Source of the DNA: Ralstonia sp. ASV6
Lineage (GTDB): Bacteria; Pseudomonadota; Gammaproteobacteria; Burkholderiales; Burkholderiaceae
DNA length: 45,273 nucleotides
Reading direction: 5' to 3'
Assembly (NCBI RefSeq): GCF_016429285.1
Contig: NZ_JAELUI010000036.1
Span: forward strand, 1 to 45,273
The notes beneath the pieces are model-generated. The model was not told the origin of the DNA, ran no database searches, and worked only from the letters and a program-made list of their open reading frames with translations. The number at the start of each line of letters is the position of its first letter. Positions within the stretch are counted from its first letter, which is position 1. Position numbers and translations under genes: made by a program. This document shows positions 41,091 through 45,273 of this stretch, one piece after another.

Positions 41091-44082
41091 GCAGGCCCGC
41101 TGCAATTCCGTTGATCGACAAATGGATGCCGCGCCGCACGCGCGCATCATCGCTGCCGGCCTTGCCCGAGCGGAAGCGCTTGAGCAGTTCCACCTGCAAG
41201 TGGTTCAGCGGGTCGAGGTACGGGAAGCGGTTCTTGATCGAACGTGCCAGCAGCGGGTTGTCGGCAAGACGCTCCGATTGCCCCGTGATGCTCGCCAGCA
41301 CCTGCTCGGTGAGCGTGAACTCGGCCGAGATGCGCGAGAACACCGCGTTGCGCAGCTTGCGGTCGTCGCACAGCTGCGCGTAGCGCGAGGCCACATTCAG
41401 GTCGGCCTTGGACAGCACCATGTCCATGTTCGATAGCAGGTTCGCAAAGAACGGCCACTGCTTGTGCATGCGCTTGAGCGTAGCCAGGCGCGCGGCCTTG
41501 GCCTTTGCGTTGCCGGCATCATCCAGCCACTGCTGCACCGCGCTGCCGAAACCGAACCAGCCCGGCAGCAGCAGACGGCACTGCCCCCACGAGAAGCCCC
41601 ACGGAATCGCGCGCAGGTCTTCGATCTTGCGGTGCTTCTTGTCCATCAGCTTGCGTGATGCGGGGCGCGAACCGAGGTTCAGATCGGCAATCTCGGTGAT
41701 GGGCGTGGTGGCGAAGAAGTAGTCCTTGAACCCCGGGGTTTCGTAGACGAGGTTGCGGTAGGCGGAAAAGGCGTTGTCCGACAGCGCCTGCATTGCGGCT
41801 TCGAATTCTTCGAGACCCTTCGGGCGGTTACGCGTAGGCAGCATCGTCGCTTCCAACGTGGCTGCAACGATGGTCTCCAGGTTGCGCCGGCCGATCTCGG
41901 GGTTGGCGAACTTGCTGGAAATGATTTCGCCCTGTTCGGTCAGGCGGATCTGCCCGTTCACCGTGCCCGGCGGCTGCGACAGGATGGCTTGGTAGGTCGG
42001 GCCGCCACCACGGCCCACCGTGCCGCCGCGGCCGTGGAACAGGCGCAGATGCACGCCCTTGCGCTCGAACAATTCCACCAGTGCCAGCTCGGCCTTGTAC
42101 AGCTCCCAGTTGGAGGTGAGGAAGCCACCGTCCTTGTTGGAATCCGAATAGCCGAGCATGACTTCCTGCTCGTTGCCCTGCGCGGCCAGCACGGCATCAA
42201 AGCCGGGCAGGGCGAGCAGGTCGCCCATGATTTCCGGGGCGTTGCGCAAGTCTTCGATGGTCTCGAACAGCGGGATCACCATCACGTCCAGCCCGGCGCC
42301 GCTGCCGGTTTCGCCGGTGCGGAACATGCCGGCTTCCTTCTGCAGCAGCATCACTTCCAGCAGGTCGGACAGCGTCTCGGTGTGAGAAATGATGTAGTTG
42401 CGCACGATACGGTTGCCGTAGCGGGCACGCACCTCGCGCGCGGCGCGGAAGATGTCGATCTCCGACGTGGTCTGCTCGCTGTAGGTGTGGAACGGCAGCG
42501 TCAGCAGGCGCGGCTGTTGCAGCTCGCGCAGCAGCAGCGTGCGCTTGTCGGCTTCAGACAGCGCCGCGTAGGCGCTTTCCACGCCGGCCACCTTGAGCAG
42601 CTCGGCAACCGTCGCTTCATGCACGTCCGACACCTGCCGCAGGTCGATCGACGACAAGTGAAAGCCGAACACATCGATCGCGCGGGCCAGCGATGCGAGG
42701 CGCGCATCGGTCAGCACCTCGCCGTGGTGGGCCGCCAGAGAATCGATGACGGTCTGGATATCGGCGCGCAGTTCTTCTGCACTCGTGTATGCGGGGGCGG
42801 GGCCGACGGCGTGGCGGCCGGCATCCTCGCCGGTCAGCTCGCGGCAGGTGGCGGCCAAGCGCGCGTAGACGCCAATCAATGCGCGGCGATACGGCTCGTC
42901 TGCGCGGTGCTCCGAGTGGTCGGGCGATTGCTCGGCGAGCGCCAGCAGTTCGGCACTCACATCCACCTGCGACGTCGACATCGACAGCTCGGCGCCCAGC
43001 GCGTGGATCTCGTCCAGATACCACGCGAGGATCACGCTCGCTTGCTTGCGGGCCGCATAGCGCAGGGTTTCCGCCGTGACGAACGGGTTGCCGTCACGAT
43101 CGCCGCCGATCCAGGAGCCCATCTGGAAGAACGGCGGCAGCGGGGCCGGCTCGCCGCGCGCACCGCGGCGCGGGAACACGCTGGCGAGATCCTCTTCCAG
43201 CTCGCGGTACAGCGCGGGAATCTCGCGCAGGAACGTTGTCTGGTAGTACGACAGGGCGTTTTCGATCTCGTCGGCCACCATCAGCCGCGTGGTGCGCAGC
43301 ATGCGCGTCTGCCACAGTTTGGTTACGTGCGCGCGCAGCAGCGTCGTGTTGCGCTCGCGCTCGCGGGTGGTGAGCGGCGTGTCGCGTTCAGCCAGCAGGC
43401 GGGCGATCTCGCGCTGCGCATCGAGAATGCTCTTGCGCTGCACCTCAGTCGGGTGGGCGGTGAGCACCGGCACGATAAGGGCCGCATCAAAGAAGCGGCG
43501 CAGCGCTTCACCCGAGACGCCCTCGTCGGCCACCGACAGCAGCGCGTGCATCAGGCTGCCCGGCTGCGGCGGGGAGCCTGCCAGTGCGTGCACGCGGCGG
43601 CGGCGGTTGTGGTGCTGGTCTTCGGCAATGTTGGCCAGGTGCGAGAAGTAGCTGAACGCGCGCACCACCGAGTTGGTCTGCTCGCGCGAAAGTGCCTTGA
43701 GCAGCCGGTCGAGTTCCTGCTCGGCCTGGCGGTCGCCGTCACGGCGAAAGCGCACGGCCGTCTGGCGGATGGTCTCGACGGTCTCGAACGCAGCACCGCC
43801 TTCCTGTTCACGCAGCACGTCGCCCAGCAGGCGGCCCAGGAAACGGATGTCTTCCTTCAGCGGCTGATCCTTGGCCGCGGCGCTGCCCGACGAGCGGCGC
43901 GAGGTTGGGCCGAGTGATGCGCCGTTGGCCCCGTCCGCGCCATTGGCTTTGGCCGCCGGTTTCGTGGCGGGTTTGGCCGGCTTGATGGCCTTGGTGGTCT
44001 TGGCGGGGGCGGCGGGGGCGGCGGATGCCTTGCGGGCGGGGGTCGCGCGCGAGGAAGCGCGGCGCGCGGCGGGCTGCGTCAT
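41077..44082 (-). CDS. ppc: Phosphoenolpyruvate carboxylase
   Basis: Cytoplasmic anaplerotic enzyme of 1001 residues that makes oxaloacetate from PEP and bicarbonate. Conserved blocks are [13 protein letters not shown] (catalytic histidine), [34 protein letters not shown] and [19 protein letters not shown]. The C-terminus GLRNSG matches the invariant active-site tail (usually RNTG). The first 70 or so residues are a K/A/P-rich, low-complexity extension that makes it longer than the E. coli enzyme (883 residues). The ATG at 44082 follows AGGAGA; the open frame further upstream is not supported. It is divergent from hemC. Confidence 0.97.
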   Translation of the reverse strand: MTQPAARRASSRATPARKASAAPAAPAKTTKAIKPAKPATKPAAKANGADGANGASLGPTSRRSSGSAAAKDQPLKEDIRFLGRLLGDVLREQEGGAAFETVETIRQTAVRFRRDGDRQAEQELDRLLKALSREQTNSVVRAFSYFSHLANIAEDQHHNRRRRVHALAGSPPQPGSLMHALLSVADEGVSGEALRRFFDAALIVPVLTAHPTEVQRKSILDAQREIARLLAERDTPLTTRERERNTTLLRAHVTKLWQTRMLRTTRLMVADEIENALSYYQTTFLREIPALYRELEEDLASVFPRRGARGEPAPLPPFFQMGSWIGGDRDGNPFVTAETLRYAARKQASVILAWYLDEIHALGAELSMSTSQVDVSAELLALAEQSPDHSEHRADEPYRRALIGVYARLAATCRELTGEDAGRHAVGPAPAYTSAEELRADIQTVIDSLAAHHGEVLTDARLASLARAIDVFGFHLSSIDLRQVSDVHEATVAELLKVAGVESAYAALSEADKRTLLLRELQQPRLLTLPFHTYSEQTTSEIDIFRAAREVRARYGNRIVRNYIISHTETLSDLLEVMLLQKEAGMFRTGETGSGAGLDVMVIPLFETIEDLRNAPEIMGDLLALPGFDAVLAAQGNEQEVMLGYSDSNKDGGFLTSNWELYKAELALVELFERKGVHLRLFHGRGGTVGRGGGPTYQAILSQPPGTVNGQIRLTEQGEIISSKFANPEIGRRNLETIVAATLEATMLPTRNRPKGLEEFEAAMQALSDNAFSAYRNLVYETPGFKDYFFATTPITEIADLNLGSRPASRKLMDKKHRKIEDLRAIPWGFSWGQCRLLLPGWFGFGSAVQQWLDDAGNAKAKAARLATLKRMHKQWPFFANLLSNMDMVLSKADLNVASRYAQLCDDRKLRNAVFSRISAEFTLTEQVLASITGQSERLADNPLLARSIKNRFPYLDPLNHLQVELLKRFRSGKAGSDDARVRRGIHLSINGIAAGLRNSG

Positions 44083-44190
44083 GGTGTCTCCTAGGTTGGA
44101 TCGGTAAGGTGCCTGAACGGCCCTCTTTTCTGCATCATCCCGACGTGATAGCCGGCCTGTGGCGAAAAAGCTGCGTGCTACCATTGCCGC

Positions 44191-45207
44191 ATGTCTTCAA
44201 CCGCCCGCCCGACTTCCGTCGAATCCCAGCTTGCAACGACTCCTGCAGCCCAGGCGCCGACCAAGCTGGTCATCGCCTCGCGCGAAAGCCGGCTTGCCCT
44301 GTGGCAAGCCGAATACGTGCGTGCTGCATTGCAAAAATACTATCCCGCGTGCGACGTGTCCATCCTTGGAATGACCACGCGCGGCGACCAGATTCTCGAT
44401 CGATCCCTCGCCAAGGTGGGGGGCAAAGGTTTGTTCGTGAAGGAGCTGGAAGTCGCGCTGGCCGAGGGGCGTGCCGATCTGGCCGTCCATTCGCTCAAGG
44501 ATGTGCCGATGGAACTGCCCGAAGGCTTCATGCTGCCGGCCATTCTTGAGCGCGAGGACCCGCGCGACGCGTTTGTTTCCAACGACTACGCCGATCTGGC
44601 CGCGCTGCCGGCCGGCGCCGTGGTGGGGACGTCCAGCCTGCGCCGCGAGGCCTCGCTGCGGGCGCGTTTCCCGCATCTCGTCATTCAGCCGCTGCGTGGC
44701 AATTTGGACACGCGTCTGGGCAAGCTCGACCGTGGCGACTACGCCGCGATCATCCTGGCTGCCGCCGGACTCAAGCGTCTGGGGCTGGCTGAGCGCATCC
44801 GTTCGACCATCGCGCCGGAAGAATCGCTGCCGGCGGCGGGGCAGGGGGCGCTCGGCATCGAGATCCGCGCCGATCGTGCTGATGTGCAGGCCGCGCTTGC
44901 GCCGCTGCATGACATGCGCACCGCGCTGGCCGTGACCGCCGAGCGGGCCGTGTCCCGCATTCTGGGCGGTTCGTGCCAAGTGCCGCTGGCGGCGTTTGCA
45001 CAGTGGTCGGAGGCCGGCACGCTGCGTTTGCGTGCCTTTGTTGCCTCGCAGGACGGCACCCGCAAGCTCGCCGCAGATGGCGAAGCCACACCGTCCACGC
45101 TGGCCGAGGCTGACGCGCTCGGCGTGCAGGTCGCCCAGCAGATGCTGAACGGCGGTGCGCGTGAGATTCTCGCCATGCTGGGCGCCGACGCCCCGCCCGC
45201 TACCTAA
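44191..45207 (+). CDS. hemC: Porphobilinogen deaminase (hydroxymethylbilane synthase)
   Basis: Heme-pathway enzyme of 338 residues that joins four porphobilinogens into hydroxymethylbilane. The cysteine that carries the dipyrromethane cofactor is C262 in [13 protein letters not shown]. Other signatures are [37 protein letters not shown] and [13 protein letters not shown]. An N-terminal extension of about 24 residues precedes the core. The ATG at 44191 is used; no strong ribosome site is visible. The next gene begins 15 bases downstream and is probably hemD, the usual partner. Confidence 0.97.
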   Translation: MSSTARPTSVESQLATTPAAQAPTKLVIASRESRLALWQAEYVRAALQKYYPACDVSILGMTTRGDQILDRSLAKVGGKGLFVKELEVALAEGRADLAVHSLKDVPMELPEGFMLPAILEREDPRDAFVSNDYADLAALPAGAVVGTSSLRREASLRARFPHLVIQPLRGNLDTRLGKLDRGDYAAIILAAAGLKRLGLAERIRSTIAPEESLPAAGQGALGIEIRADRADVQAALAPLHDMRTALAVTAERAVSRILGGSCQVPLAAFAQWSEAGTLRLRAFVASQDGTRKLAADGEATPSTLAEADALGVQVAQQMLNGGAREILAMLGADAPPAT

Positions 45208-45222
45208 CATCCACGGCTCGCC

Positions 45223-45273
45223 ATGGACGATCGCTTGCCACCCTCATCCAGCGCGCTACCTGTCGCCGATTCG
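45223..45273 (+). CDS. Start of a gene cut by the window edge, probably uroporphyrinogen-III synthase
   Basis: Only 17 codons are present, beginning MDDRLPPSSSALPVAD at an ATG 15 bases after the hemC stop. They carry no diagnostic motif. The hemD assignment rests only on the common hemC-hemD order in Burkholderiales. Confidence 0.42.
   Translation, partial: MDDRLPPSSSALPVADS

Noticed and set aside
41989-43917. 642-codon plus-strand open frame opposite ppc
   Set aside because: Antisense shadow of the conserved PEP carboxylase; no recognisable domain.

Overview
The window is GC-rich chromosomal DNA from a betaproteobacterium of the order Burkholderiales. Gene content and protein style fit Ralstonia or a close relative best; this is inferred from families and gene order, not from a database search. 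Nearly all of it is coding: 44 complete protein genes, one truncated gene, one tRNA gene, and several clear intrinsic terminators. There is no insertion sequence, prophage, CRISPR array or rRNA.

Layout. (1) 1-3.35 kb: end of the tol-pal operon (pal, cpoB), then queC and a YeeE/YedE sulfur transporter. (2) 3.4-6.36 kb: tRNA-Lys, a nucleoside deoxyribosyltransferase, and a DszC-like monooxygenase with a TauD-like dioxygenase, a probable organosulfur pair. (3) 6.35-8.35 kb, minus: FetAB-type ABC exporter plus a Nudix hydrolase. (4) 8.6-11.3 kb: an orphan small membrane protein, a DUF883/YqjE/YqjK-like envelope operon, and a Prx6-type peroxiredoxin. (5) 11.6-18.7 kb: AzgA-type purine permease, glutaryl-CoA dehydrogenase with a divergent IclR regulator, metG, and an OmpA-family lipoprotein. 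(6) 18.9-31.7 kb: apbC/mrp, then a respiratory formate dehydrogenase locus, ending with sodC and fdhD. (7) 31.9-36.3 kb: dcd, an Orn/Lys/Arg decarboxylase, and argH. (8) 36.4-41 kb: an ECF sigma/anti-sigma pair divergent from a Tat-exported ferritin-like protein, then a LysR regulator divergent from a DHA2-family MFS exporter. (9) 41-45.3 kb: ppc, hemC and the first codons of the next gene, probably hemD.

The most coherent system is the formate dehydrogenase locus. A Tat-exported, cysteine-type molybdenum catalytic subunit, an iron-sulfur subunit without a membrane anchor and a cytochrome b subunit form the enzyme. Around them lie a TorD-type chaperone, a small Tat-signal protein, a 719-residue polyferredoxin, DUF3305 and DUF3306 proteins, a 78-residue lipoprotein, a 110-residue secreted protein, a periplasmic Cu/Zn superoxide dismutase and the sulfurtransferase FdhD. 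Much of this accessory set has no clear function and is the best place to look for new biology.

Other points of interest are structured leaders upstream of dcd and the purine permease, perfect palindromes at 8507-8528, 14604-14620 and 39547-39571, a dispersed-type hairpin at 15614-15645, a duplicated hairpin between sodC and fdhD, and a 14-bp tandem repeat at the 3' end of ppc.
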